From: Phragmites australis
Taxonomy: Eukaryota > Streptophyta > Magnoliopsida > Poales > Poaceae
Length of the DNA stretch: 64,000 nt
Assembly (NCBI RefSeq): GCF_958298935.1
Contig: NC_084936.1
Coordinates: forward strand, 5,215,501-5,279,500
Direction: 5' to 3'
The notes beneath the pieces are model-generated. The model saw nothing but the letters and a program-made list of their open reading frames with translations. It was not told the origin of the DNA and made no database searches. The stretch's first letter is position 1. The number at the start of each line of letters is the position of its first letter. Both the position numbers and the translations under genes were made by a program. Shown here one piece after another: positions 35,513 through 47,187 of this stretch.

Positions 35513-38455
35513 TGGATCTCTTAAGCTAGAACTGCCGGGACCTGGGGCAGCCCCGGACAGTTCAGGAGCTCGTCACCCTGACGAGAATGCACAGCCTAAA
35601 CTCGTTTTCCTGTCGGAGACAAGGCAGAATAGCGAGTATGTTCGAAGACTGAGATGGAGATTGGGTTTGAAAGAATGTTTTGCGGTTAAAGGTGAAGGTA
35701 AAGGAGGTGGTTTGACCTTGTTTTGGGAAGAATGCATGCACGTGGAGCTGCTGTCTTTTAGCAATCACCACATTGATGTTCGCATTCGGGATGACCAAGA
35801 TGGCCAAAGTTGGAGGGGTACCTTTGTGTATGGTGAACCTAAACCTCAGCATAGACGCAACATGTGGACTTTATTACGAAGAATCAAAGACCGGTCGACG
35901 GAACTGTGGTTGATGATTGGGGACTTTAACGAGGCTATGTGGCAGGGGGATCACTTCTCCCGCACACGACATTCGGAGAGACAAATGATGGACTTCCGAG
36001 AGGTACTATCACATTGTGACTTGCAAGACGTTGGTTTCGTAGGGCTGCCTTGGACCTACGACAATAAGCAAGAGGGGGACCGGAATATTCGTGTACGGTT
36101 AGACAGGGGGGTTGCTACACCGACTTGGATGGATCTTTTCCCGGACGCGAGGCTACGGCATCTAGTCTCATCCCGGTCTGACCATTGCCCGATCATTTTG
36201 TCCCTAGTTTCACCTCCTGAAAATCACAGGGGACCGAGGCTGAAGAGATATGAGATCTTTTGGGAGCGTGAGGAGGAACTATCAGAGGAGATAAAGACTG
36301 CATGGCTACACACGCAACCTGTCCAGCATCTAGGTGACGTTGTTACTAAGCTCTCTGCTACCATGTCAGCACTTCATACTTGGAGCAGAGAGAAAATTGG
36401 TTCTATATCCAGAAAACTGGAAGACCACCGAAAACGGATGGAGCAACTCCAACGGACTGCAAGGGATGGAAATAGCGGGGAAATTAAAAAGCTACAATGG
36501 GAGATGGATGAGCTTCTCTATAAAGAGGAAATGATGTGGCTACAACGGTCTCGGATTTCATGGCTGCGCGAAGGAGATCGAAATACTAGTTTTTTTCATC
36601 ACAAGGCTGTCTACAGATCAAAGAAAAATAAAATTCAAAAGCTGAAGAACTCAGTTGGCAGGTGGATCGACAAGGATTTGGAACTGGAGGCTCTGGCCAT
36701 GGGTTTTTTTCAAAAGTTGTATTCAAGGGATGTAAATGTCGAACCGATTCAGGTCACAGAATTGTTTGATAGAGTTATAATGCGTGATATGAATGAAGCT
36801 CTTTGTAGGAACTTCTCTGAGCAGGAGATTGGGGATGCCCTTTTCCAAATCAGACCACTTAAAGCGCCTGGACCGGATGGGTTCCCGGCGAGGTTTTTCC
36901 AACGGAATTGGGAAGTTTTGAAGCAGGATGTTATCTGTGCTGTTCAGAAATTCTTTGATGATGGCATCATGCCGGAGGGTGTAAATGATACCTCTATAGT
37001 CCTTATCCCAAAGAAGAATGATCCAGAGGAGCTAAAGGACTTTAAGCCTATAAGTTTGTGTAATGTGATATATAAAGTCATCTCCAAGTGCATGGTAAAC
37101 CAGATGAGGCCTCTTATGCAAAAGACTTCATATGCCCGACACAGAGCGCATTCATTCCGGGAAGGATGATAATTGACAATGCACTTATTGCATTTGAGTG
37201 TATCCATACCTTGCAGAAAAATAAAGGGGCACAAGGGGAATTCTGTGCATACAAGTTGGATTTGGCGAAAGCTTATGATCGTGTTGATTGGAGCTTCCTG
37301 GAGGAGATTCTTTTGAGGCTGGGCTTTCATCGACAATGGGTTCAATGGATTTTAACATGTGTAACCACTGTTCGCTATTCGGTTCGTCTCAATGGGCACC
37401 TTTTGGCGCCTTTCTCTCCTTCCAAGGGGCTCCGGCAAGGAGATCCTTTATCGCCGTATCTATTTCTGTTCGTGGTAGATGGCTTATCGAGGATATTGCA
37501 GCATGAAACTCTCTCGGGACGTTTACAGGAGCTTCGGATCTGTCAAGAAGCACCAGGTATATCACATCTTTTGTTTGCCGACAACAGTCTATTGTTTTTT
37601 AAGGCTAACCAGGAACAAGCTTTGGTAATTAAGAATGCTATTCTTAAGTTCGAAGGAAGTACAGGCCAACTACTTAGTAATGCAAAGTGCTCTATCATGT
37701 TCGGCAATGCTTGTACTGATGTGGTCCAGAAGGAAGTAAAAGAAGTATTGACATTTCAACAGGGAGGTTTCGAGGAGAAATACCTTGGCTTGCCCACACC
37801 ACAGGGACGGATGAAGAATGATAGATTCCAACCAATCAGAGACAAGTTTAACAAAAGGCTTACTGATTGGGCAAAAAAGTATTTGTCTAGATGAGGTAAA
37901 GAGGTCCTTATAAAATCTATCATGCAAGCTCTTCCAACTTACATAATGGGAGTTTTTAAACTCTCCTCAACACTGTGTGAGAATTTGATGCAGCTGGTGA
38001 GAAATTTGTGGTGGGGTGACGAACCGAATCAACGTAAGTTACATTGGATTGGATGGGACAAGGTAATTATGCCCAAGATGCATGGAGGCTTGGGCTTCCG
38101 AGATTTCAAACTCTTTAACCAGGCGCTCCTTGCCCGTCAGGCGTGGAGGCTCATCCAAAATCCGGACAATCTGTGTGCACGATTGTTGAAAGGAAGGTAT
38201 TTTCCTAATGGACCATTACATGATACGATGTTCCCTGCGGGAGGTTCTCCTTCTTGGTCAAGCGTGGTACATGAACTGGAGCTATTGAAGAAAGGTCTCA
38301 TTTGGCGGGTTGCTACAGGGGATAAAGTTCATATATGGCGAGACAACTGGCTTCCAAGAAATGGTGCACTCAAAATCACATCTCAACCGAATAGCCAGCG
38401 TATACGACGAGTGTCACAGCTAGTATTGCTAGGGACTAGGAACTGGGATGCAGTC
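35463..38455 (+). pseudogene. LINE ORF2, 5' part: endonuclease and reverse transcriptase
   Basis: It encodes an apurinic-type endonuclease (MIGDFNEAMWQ near 35915-35945; RSDHCPIIL with the catalytic SDH near 36175) and a reverse transcriptase. RT blocks seen are LKAPGPDGFPARFF, PISLCNVIYKVISK, QSAFIPGRMIIDNA, LDLAKAYDRVDWSFL and GLRQGDPLSPYLF. The catalytic FADD block reads LLFADNSLLFF (about 37574), so the second Asp is Asn. The frame shifts near 37120 and a TGA interrupts it at 37892-37894. At 38455 the gypsy element interrupts it; the reading frame resumes in register at 49405. The protein would nick target DNA and prime cDNA synthesis (established for L1). It cannot be made from this copy. 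Confidence 0.9.
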
Positions 38456-40317
38456 TGTCGGTGTATCAGGAACCGGGGGTCCCTGAGTCCCGAGACCAGG
38501 CCGACCGTCCGCCACGTGTCACCATCCCGCGAGGTCCCTCCTGCAGGATGAAGAAAATCTAAGTACCGGGAAGAAGGTGCTCGGGGCCACAACCTCTGGT
38601 CCCCGAGCACCCCAGTTCCCCGATGACCCGCAGAGTCCAAGTACCGGGAAGAAAGTGTTCGGGGAGATGCCCGCTCGCCCCCGAATACCATAGTCCCCCG
38701 ATGGGCCGAACAGACAAGTACTCAGGAGAGAGTGCTCAGGGCTGCACGTGGCAGCCCCCGAGCGCTCGGTTCCCCGAAAGTTCTACGCAAGTACTCGGGA
38801 GAGAGTGCTCAGGGCTGCACGTGGCAGCCCCCAAGCGCTCGGTTCCCCGAAGGTTCTACGCAAGTACTCGGGAGAGAGTGCTCGGGGCTGCACGTGGCAG
38901 CCCCCGAGCGCTCGGTTCCCCGAAGGTTCTACGCAAGTACTCGGGAGAGAGTGCTCGGGGCTGCACGTGGCAGCCCTCGAGCGCTCGGTTCCCCGAAGGT
39001 TCTACGCAAGTACTCGGGAGAGAGTGTTCGGGGCTGCATGTGGCAGCCCCCGAGCGCTCGGTTCCCCGAAGGTTCTACACAAGTGCTCGGGAGAGAGTGC
39101 TCGGGGTTGCACTTGGCAGCCCCCGAGCACTCGGTTCCCCGAAGGTTCTACACAAGTGCTCGGGAGAGAGTGCTCGGGGCTGCACGTGGCAGCCCCCGAG
39201 CACTCGGTTCCCCGAAGGTTCTACACAAGTGCTCGGGAGAGAGTGCTCGGGGCTGCACGTGGCAGCCCCCGAGCACTCGGTTCCCCGAAGGTTCGCGCGA
39301 GAACACCCGATGCCCCGACAAACCCAGAAGGACCCATCGGCGAGGTGTCAACCAGTCAAAGGTCCGAGGCCGCATTTAATGAGCATGTGCGGCCTGACAT
39401 CCTGACATTTCCAACTGCTCCCACCGAAGTGTCAGTCCCTGCCATGCTTTGGCAGGGGGGCGTGGGTCCATTAATTGCACGGGTCCCGTCCCGTATCGCC
39501 CGGTGTGTCTCGAGATAACGTTACCGGGATCAAGGCATTCCGCCCTCCATCCTGCCTTGGCAGAAGGACAAGATAGGGTGGGCGCGCCGGATGCCGCTAT
39601 GGCTGCCCGGTGGGCCCTCTCAACGGCGCCCACCGCTGGGGCGTCCACAGCGGCGGGCGATCGGGCAACGCGCCGCTTTTTTCCACCGCCCCTGTCACTT
39701 CACCCAGAGGGAATGATGATGCCTTTCTCAGTCGTGGCATCTCGGAACTTGTGCCTCCTCTTTCCCGTTCGGGGTAAGTCGTGGTCAGTGAGTGTATAAA
39801 GGGAAAGGATGGATAAGACAGAAGAAAGGCGATCCTTGAGCAAGACAGAAGAAAGGCGATCCTTGAGCAAGACAGAAGAAAGGCGATCCTGGAGAAAGAA
39901 AAGAGAAAACAAGATCAGCAAGACAGAGGAGGTGCGAACAAGATCAGAGAAATACACGAGAAAGCATCCGAAGAACACCGCAAGTAAGCTCGAGTAGAGC
40001 TAGAGCAAGAGAGCCTCAAGCTCTCTGTTAGACAATATACCCTTGTAACCAGATATATCCTTGGGGGATTCCCTTCGAGGAAGGATATTGCATCCACACA
40101 GGAGTAGGGTATTACGCCCCCGTGCGGCCCGAACCTGTCTAAACCCCGGTGCATCTGCTTCCCTTTGCATTAGGGCAATCATCCCCCACCACCGACCGTT
40201 GCATTTATTTCCACTTCCATTCATTTCTCCGATGAACTTGTTTAGGATCATCCCCCCGGCCGAATCTTTAAAAAGGGGTCTCTCGGGATCCCTGCGACAG
40301 GAGTTCATCCTCCGACA
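38456..40317 (+). repeat. 5' LTR of the gypsy element
   Basis: It begins TGTCGGTGTATCAGG and ends CATCCTCCGACA. The same length and plan recur at 47538-49399. It contains an array of about eight 73-bp units (38717-39295), a TATA box TGTATAAAG (39793-39801), and then three 30-bp units of the AAGACAGAAGAAAGGCGATC type (39820-39895) in the presumed R/U5 region. Long open frames across the 73-bp array exist in all three frames because 73 is not a multiple of three; they are not genes. Confidence 0.93.
38717..39295. repeat. 73-bp tandem repeat array in the 5' LTR, hairpin-forming units
   Basis: Unit starts can be counted at 38781, 38854 and 38927 (TTCTACGCAAG), exactly 73 bases apart; about eight copies are present. 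Each unit contains the near-palindrome GCTCGGGGCTGCACGTG with its partner CAGCCCCCGAGC, able to fold into a strong GC-rich hairpin. Confidence 0.92.
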
Positions 40318-40340
40318 GCTGGCGCGCCAGGTAGGGGGGA
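40318..40340 (+). promoter_or_regulatory. Primer-binding site candidate of the gypsy element
   Basis: Immediately after the LTR end lies GCTGGCGCGCCAGGTAGGG, the position where a tRNA 3' end primes minus-strand cDNA. The second gypsy element has nearly the same sequence at the same place. I do not assign the tRNA. Confidence 0.65.
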
Positions 40341-40382
40341 ATATCCCTGGATTTGTTCGTTTGCTTTCTTCCCCAGGAAAAG

Positions 40383-41697
40383 ATGGGCGGTGGGCACCGT
40401 CTCCAGCGTTCCGGCTCCACTTCCAGTGACGAAGTGCTGCCCGACGCATAGGAGGCCCCAGTCGCTGCTGCGTTCCAGCAGCAGCCGCTGTCCACGCGCG
40501 CGGTTTTTCCCTCCCAAGGGGACCAAGGCGTTGGGCCCAGCAAGGCCGTCGCCGCCGCCTCTGATGCACTCTCCGACCCCCAGCAGGTGGTCGGAACCCC
40601 GGCCGCCAGGTCCGCCTCTGGACAGCGTCGGGCGCCACTTCGGCGTAGGCTCGCCTTTGGCGAGGCCAGCCCTGGAAGCGCGCTCCTTGCGGCGCATGCT
40701 CTCCTCAGGCACCCACCAGTCCAAGCAACACCGAATACGTCGGAAGGCCGGTGGATCCAAGACGTCGTCGCCTTGGTCGGCACCGCTCGCCGCCAGGTGC
40801 TGGCCGGGAGTTCTCGCGCCACCACCCAGCGTGGCGCTGCCAGAACCGGCTCTTCAACGGGCAACATTCGCAAGGGCCGGGGGGCCTCCAGGCGGAGTGC
40901 TGCCCCCCTGGCCGTGTTCGAAGCTCGGGACCTCCGCTTGCGTCTCAACGAGCGGAGGGGCCATGAGGACGCCCGTGTCACTCTCGAGCGCCAACGGGAA
41001 ACCCGGCAGGAGGCTGAGGCAGAGGACCAGGCTTCCTCTTTCCCGGCCCATGATCACCGGGAATCCCCGGCTCGCCGGCATTCGCCGCCAAGAACTCCCG
41101 CCCGCGCCGCAGGGTACGGCACCGGTTGCCGCGCCTTTGCCGCTGAGCTCCGTCGGGTCAAGTGGCCCTCCAAGTTCCGCCCTGAGCTGCCGGAGAAGTA
41201 CGACGGGTCCATCGACCCCGTCGAGTTCCTTCAGATCTACACTACGGCCATTCAAGCGGCCGGAGGCAGCGAAAAGGTGATGGAAAATTATTTTCATGTT
41301 GCCTTGAGGGGCTCTGCCCGTTCCTGGCTTATGAACTTACCCCCAGGGTCTATTAGCTCCTGGGATGACCTCTGCCACCAGTTCGTGGCCAACTTTCAGG
41401 GCACATTCATGCGCCCCCGCTTGGAGTGCGACCTCCACGCCGTCAAGCAATAGGAGGGGGAGATGCTGCGGTGCTTTATTCAGCGCTTCAGCCAGGTCCG
41501 CAACAACATCCCTCGGGTGGCCCCCCACCCTGTTATCGTCGCTTTCCGGCAGGGCGTCCGCGACTAGCGGATGCTCGAAAAGCTAGGTACGCACGAGATC
41601 TAGACCACTACGGAGCTCTTCGCACTGGCCGATAAGTGTGCCAAGGCTGCGGAGGCCAGGGCGTGGCATGCTCCCCGCCCCACCGCCTACCAGCCAA
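40383..41697 (+). pseudogene. gag of the gypsy element, several stop codons
   Basis: The frame starts at ATG 40383 (MGGGHRLQRSGSTSS) and encodes a Pro/Arg-rich N-terminus. A Retrotrans_gag-type capsid region follows, with ELPEKYDGSIDPVEFLQIY, then ARSWLMNLPPGSISSWDDL, and FSQVRNNIPRV. Stops interrupt the frame: TAG at 40449-40451, TAG at 41451-41453, and two more TAGs near 41565 and 41600. All four are of a kind explained by C-to-T (CAG) or a single G change (GAG). Capsid protein would package the element RNA. The frame ends near 41697, where integrase sequence is joined directly, so the zinc knuckle and all following domains are lost. Confidence 0.88.
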
Positions 41698-42161
41698 GTT
41701 CTGCTGTGCTATGGGCTAATCGGACCACGCTAAGCCGCGCCACCGGGGAGACTTCGTTCTTCCTCGTCTACGACGCTGAGGCGGTCCTCCCCTCCGAGCT
41801 CACTTTAGGCTCCCCTCGGGTGCATGCATATTCTGAGGGTGAGCAGGAGCAACAAAGGCGCGACGACGTTGACTACCTGGAAGAGCGCCGGCGGCGTGCT
41901 GCCATCCGGGCGGCTCGGTACCAGCAGAGTCTGTGGCGATACCATCTGCGCCATGTCCGGGCCTGGTCTTTCGAGGTGGGGGACCTAGTTCTCCGACGCA
42001 TCCAGTCGCGCGAAGGAAAGAATAAGCTATCCCCTATGTGGGAAGGTCCTTTCGCCGTGATCGGGGTCCCGCGAGAAGGTTCTTTCAGGTTGGCGGCAGA
42101 GGATAGGCAGCCGCTCCCGAACCCGTGGAACATCAAGCACCTGCGCAGATTCTACCCGTAG
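41698..42161 (+). pseudogene. Integrase C-terminal fragment of the gypsy element
   Basis: The frame encodes VLWANRTTLSRATGETSFFL and AEAVLPSELTLGS, the familiar end of the integrase core of plant gypsy elements. GDLVLRRIQSREG and KLSPMWEGPFAV follow, a chromodomain-free integrase tail, and then the stop at 42159-42161. The normal approximately 3.5-kb stretch from protease to integrase core is absent. The junction near 41697 is therefore a large internal deletion. Confidence 0.9.
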
Positions 42162-43826
42162 CTGGCCGTGCTCGTGCCTCAGGTCAACTAGGCCGGGGGC
42201 TTCCCCCCACCCAAGTTAGCCGGGGGTTACCACCCATTAGGTAAGTCACTGTCGCCTAACCTTGTAAAATTTGTAAATTCAATATGAATCTCAAATATAC
42301 AGTCGCTATGTCAAATTCGTTTTTTTTTATTCCGTATGTTTAATCTGTCTGGTGAGATGCTCGATTGTGTGAGAAAATGTTCGCTCTCTCATTTTCCCCG
42401 CTGATAAAAGAATCTCAATCGGTATGCACGCGGGCAGTTGCCGCTAACTTACGTCCGACATGGTAGGCTGTGGTGTTCGGTGTCGTGGTAGGCTCCCGGG
42501 CACTACCGAGTTCCGGAGCGCTCTGGGTAATCCTATCACTCAAGCTGCTCGAGTAGTCCGGAGCTCAGGCCCCCGGGATGGGCTGTCGGTGCTCGGTCTG
42601 GTCTGTCATACCCGGGCGCCACCGAACCATAAGACCTCTGGGTTATGCCTCTGTCTGCTCTCGTCCACCGGTTTGAGTATTCAAGAGGTCTCGGGTCGAA
42701 AACGAGAGCAGTCTATAACAAGTACCGCACTAACAGAGCGCACCAAGCAAAGAAATTCCCTATTCTCTCTTGAGTCACAGGCCGACAATCAAGAGCAACT
42801 CGACCACGAGGGCCTCGATGCCCAGGTCGCTGGTCGGCCCCAAGGGCCCTCGGGTGGTCCTACCACTTAGGCATGAGTGGTCGAGATCACCCAACCTTGG
42901 GATCCTCGCATGCCCCTGGACGCTCAGGCACTCCGGCTGAAGGAACCAAGTCCCCGGGCACCCCGAGCTCGGAAGCACACACCCCTCCTGGATCGGTTGG
43001 CCGGAAGGCCGACAGCTGTCCGGTGAGTGGTTAAATTCAGACAAATTTACATTCAATAATATTATGTCCCCGAGTCGCCCTCGGGGGCTCTCGCTTTTTA
43101 ATCTGCTCGGCGAGATGATCTCCTCGCGCACAAAACCCTACCGTGTGTCTACTTTTTCCTGGAACGACAGAGCGGTTCGTAGAAAGGTGTACCGCACATA
43201 CGGTAATGTCCGACCGAAGCCCTTCGTGGTGGTCGTGGTGTTCGGTCCGCTTTTTAAGGACCCCGAGCACTACCGAGTCCTTGGGTGCCCTGGGTAATCC
43301 TATCGCTCGAGCTGCTCGAGTAGTCCGGAGCCCAAGCCTCAGGGGCGGGCTGTCAGTGCTCGGTCCGGTCCATCTTAAGCCCGGGCACCACCGGGCCACG
43401 GGGACTCTTGGTCACATTTCCGCCTGTGCGCGTCTCCGGTCTACTGACTGAGTGGTCGCGAGGTGAAAAAGTATTCACCGGTCATGGCGTGTTCCGTGCT
43501 GGATCGATCCATCTCCCGAGCAAGGAAGTTCGTGTCTTTGTCTTTTGACTTAGACAAATGCGGACTCGCGAGGGATCGAGGGCTGAACGCGCCAAGAATG
43601 ATGATCGGGATGACTTCGTTCTCGGGGATGGAAAGGTCGGGAACTGACCGACTGAGTACTCCCTGGGGCTTCAAAGCAAAACATCAGAAGGAACACTAAG
43701 TACTCAAGAACACTGGAGTTGCGAGCCCAAAGAAAAGTTGCCATTATATTCATAAGGAAAATACAGGCATTTCTGAGGGATCACTCCCATATTTACATCC
43801 ATCCAAGATAAACTACTACCAAAAAC
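42162..43826 (+). repeat. Tandemly duplicated non-coding module after pol
   Basis: Two direct copies of a roughly 0.7-kb module follow each other (about 42335-43095 and 43096-43740). Each has a TTTAATCTG(T)CTCGG(C)GAGATG-type start, the phrases CTGCTCGAGTAGTCCGGAGC and GGGCTGTC(G/A)GTGCTCGGTC, and a closing GC-rich part. The second gypsy element at 56.7-58.0 kb has corresponding copies in reverse. No open frame in it looks like a conserved protein. It lies between integrase and the antisense ORF. Confidence 0.7.
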
Positions 43827-46800
43827 CTAGTCGGCGGTAGGGGCGGTGTCCGAGTCATCTGGATCATCCCCGGGGGCTGGCGGCGGCGGCCCTTCCCGCC
43901 TAAAGCCGACCGCCACTTCAGCAGCGGTACTCCGAACCGCTTCCCGGGCGGCCTCTCCCTCGGCTTCAACCACTCCTTCCCGCGCAGGCTCCAGCGGGAA
44001 GTTCGGGTCTCTGCTTCGGTAGCAGGCCAAAACATGCTCGTCCACCGCCTGGGCCAAGCCGCGTCCTACCCAGGCGGCGAGTTCCTGGACGGCCCAGGGC
44101 AGCGCCTCGAGGCGCTCGTAGACCTGCTGAAGCCCAAGGACTTGTCATGCGGGGCTGTCACTCTTCTTGTCCTCGACAAGTCGTCCGAGACCGCCCTTCT
44201 CCACGGCCCGCCGCATCCGCTGGAGTATGTCCTCCAACATTTGCTGCAGGTTGACCTGCGAGACGAAGGCAGTCTCGAGCTTCTCCTTCACAGCCCGCAG
44301 CTGCGCCTCAAGTCCCTGGTCCCCGGCCGGGCCAGAAGAACTGCCGTCGGTTGCGGAGCTGGCGACTTGCTTTGCCTGCGCCACCATTTCGGACAAGGCG
44401 CGCTCACGGGCGGTTAGCCCCGCCTCGTGTTTTCTTGTTCTCCTCCTCCCTGATGGCAACGGCCGCTATCGCCGCGGCAGCCTCCCCCTCTCGACGGGTT
44501 AGCTCCCCCTCCCGACGGGTCAGCGCATCCTCCTGGTGGGCCAGTGTGTCCTCCCGGGCGCCCAGATCCGCCGCCGTGATCTCATTGTCCACCTCCCGAA
44601 GGGAGATGTCCTCCTCCCACCAGCGGATGTCTTCTTCAATCTTTCGGAGGTCGTCTGCCCAACGCTGGAAGTCGGCGCGCATCCTCTCAGCCTCACCCTC
44701 TCGGTGGGTCAGCTCGGCCCGAAGCTTCTCTGCCGCCTTCTCGCGGACTGCGACCGCTGCCTCCTTCTCCTGCGCCTGTCCCATCCTGGCAAGGGCCTCG
44801 GTAGCCTGCTGCCGCTACGCCTCAACCAGGCGGGCGGCGTCTTCTCGCTCCCGCGCGGCCTTCAAAATCTCTTGTTCCCGCGCGACTTCCGCGCGGGTAT
44901 CTTCCAGGAGTTTCTGCTCCCGCACGGTCGCCGCGCGGGCCTCCTCCTGGGCGCTCGTGAGCTGCGCCCTCTCCACAATCAGCCGGGCGAGCTCAGCATC
45001 GAGCTGCCCCTCCTTCGCGTCCACTGTCACGCCCAGCCGCCCGACCGCCACCTGGACGCCTTCGATCACGGCCAGGAGGGGGTCGGTGGGCCAGCTGGGC
45101 GCCGGTGGAGCGTCGGACTCCCCGCAGATCGCCTCCGGGGGGTCCAAGGTCCCCATGGGATGCCACACCACCATCCGCCCCGGGCTCTGCATGCCCGGGG
45201 TAGGTTCCACCAGCACCGAGGGCTCGGGCGCCTGCTTCATCCTCCCCTCGGCCGCCTCTTCAGTCGTCCTCCCCTCGGCTGCCGCGTCCGCCGACCCCGG
45301 CAAGACCGCTGTCTCTACCATCATATGCCCCGGGCTCTGCCTGCCCGGGGTAGGTTCCGCCGGCAATGAGGGCTCGGACGACTGCTCTGTCCTCCTCTCG
45401 GCCGCCGCTTCCGCCGTCCTCCCCTTGGCCGTCGCGTTCGTTGGCGCCCCAACCGTCGTTGCATCCACCTGCGTCGACGCGGCCGGCGGGCTTGGCTCTG
45501 GCCCCAACGCTCGAGCTCCTTCAGTCGCGGTGGCGCCCGCAGTCGGCCTGCGGGAGATAAGCGAAGATCAAAATCAAAGCTCAGTTCGGGCAAAGAGCGC
45601 CCAAGAAAGAGAGAAGAATGAAACTTACCCGGTCGTCGTCCCCCGGTACTGCCATTTGGCCGTCAGGAGCCTGAAGTCCGGATCCGGCGACGCCGGCTCG
45701 GAATCTTCCCTTCTCCTCTTCCGCTGGGGGCTCGGCGGGGCCGCCGCGCGGCTCTCAAGCGCCGGGTTAGGCCCCATCCGCACAAGTCGTGGATCCAGGA
45801 CCGGAAACGCCGCCGCTGCCGACGGCGATGGTGGGGAATCCGTCACTGGGATGTATAATCGGGGGCGCTTTCCCCGATCCCCCGGCGCGGCCACCTCTAC
45901 GACGTTGGTGGTGTCCTCTTCTCTGGTACGACGGCTGCTGCCCACAGCGGCCCCGTCGCCAGCCTGCGCCGAGCTTTTCGTAGCCTCCTCGCGGAGTAGC
46001 TCGTCCAACCCAGGGAGCTCGGAGGCCTCAGGGGCTCTAGCTCCTTGGCCGGACCACGATCCCCTGGGCATCGAACTCCGGTAGCTGCGCCATGATCGTC
46101 ACACGATCGGGATTGGCGCAGAGCGCCATCTCCGGCCACGGGAGTTCTGCCCGGCTCATGTCTTCCACTCCGGTGATCACTCGGGTTATGCCCTTCAGCT
46201 CCGCCAGGCCCAGGTCCCAGCTTGTGCCAATTTGGGTCCGAGTGATGTCGTCAGGCCCGGTATAGAGCCAGCACGGCCGGGCCTGCTCCCGCAGGGGCGC
46301 CAGGCAACGGCACAGGAAGTCCACCACCACCATGACCGAGGTCAGCCCGGAGTCGCGCAGGAATTTGATGCGCTCGAACACCGGCTCCAACCTCGCGTCC
46401 TCCGGAGGTGGCACCTCCCACGTCGACCTCCGAGGTTCCGCTGCCACTTCTGGTAGATCAAGACGCTCGTGGGGGTCGACGTCGACGAAGAACCAGTCCC
46501 GTCGCCAGTCCTCCCACTTGATGTGCAGTACCTGGGGGATGTAGTGCTCCCCCAGGCCGTCTCGTAGCCGAAGGCTGCAGCACCCCGCGACATCCACCGT
46601 GGAATGCCCTCTCTTCTTCCCCGCTGGCCGCAAGACGAAGAAGTGTCGTAGAAGCGATGCCGAAGGCGCCACCCCCACGAACATCTCGCAGAGGTGCGCG
46701 AAGATCGCCAACACCACGACGGAGTTGGGGCTCAAGTGCACCAGCTGGATGCCGTAGGTCTCAAGAACTTGGAGGAAGAAGGTAGAGAACGGCGGCACCA

Positions 46801-47014
46801 ACCCCGCCGCCACGAAAGAAGTGAAGAGAACAATCCGACCGGGAACGGTTCTCGCCGGCGTCAAGCACGCCAGCGTCACCACCACAGCTCCCTCTTGCCC
46901 CTCGGGCACCAACAGCTTCCTAATCTTGGACGCCGCCTCTTCGTTCCTCAGACGAGACTCCAGCAGAATGCTGTCCGGAGCCTTGTCGCGGTGGCCTCCT
47001 CCGACTCTCGGCAT
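43827..47014 (-). pseudogene. Antisense ORF of the Tat-lineage gypsy element, with an intron
   Basis: The gene runs opposite to gag-pol. It starts at 47014 (MPRVGGGHRDKAPDS). The first 325 codons contain the domain known as putative gypsy type transposon (Transposase_28/PF04195-like), with IVLFTSFVAAGLVPPFSTFF, FAHLCEMFVGVAPS and VDFLCRCLAP. It shifts frame near 46050, continues with a basic Pro-rich segment, and has a credible intron: donor GGTAAGTTT near 45628, acceptor CTCCCGCAG near 45549. The next exon leads to a Glu/Ala/Arg-rich coiled coil (about 45000-44150) with a TAG at 44815-44817 and a frameshift near 44430. It ends DDSDTAPTAD at 43827. Its function is unknown; antisense ORFs are established in Grande/RIRE2-type elements. 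A TATA box lies about 165 bp upstream. Confidence 0.8.
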
Positions 47015-47176
47015 CTCGATGGGAGCGGAGGTGCTTTGGTGGTGGAGAGAAAGAAGGAGAAAGAAGGAGAAGTGCTCCGGTCGCCTGAAAGTTTTCTAAG
47101 GGCTTCGGAGCACGGAGTTGGCAAGGGCGAAATTGCAGGAAGGCGTAAAGAGAGGGATGGATCGATTCCCTCCCCC

Positions 47177-47187
47177 TTTTATATCTC
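47177..47187 (-). promoter_or_regulatory. TATA box of the antisense ORF
   Basis: The minus strand reads GAGATATAAAAGG here, about 165 bp before the ATG at 47014. No other gene needs it, and it supports independent transcription of the antisense ORF (inference). Confidence 0.55.

Noticed and set aside
38717..39295. CRISPR-like array of regular repeats
   Set aside because: The units are contiguous 73-bp tandem copies with no unique spacers, and the window is a plant nuclear sequence.
38623..39405. Long open frames in three frames over the 5' LTR (and 47705-48487 in the 3' LTR)
   Set aside because: They arise from the 73-bp tandem array, which keeps all three frames open; the peptide is a repeat of the same low-complexity unit and has no start or family support.
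44351..46084. 577-codon plus-strand open frame
   Set aside because: It is the shadow of the antisense ORF; the minus strand shows a recognisable domain, coiled coil and intron, while this frame is Ser/Ala/Arg-rich without a motif.
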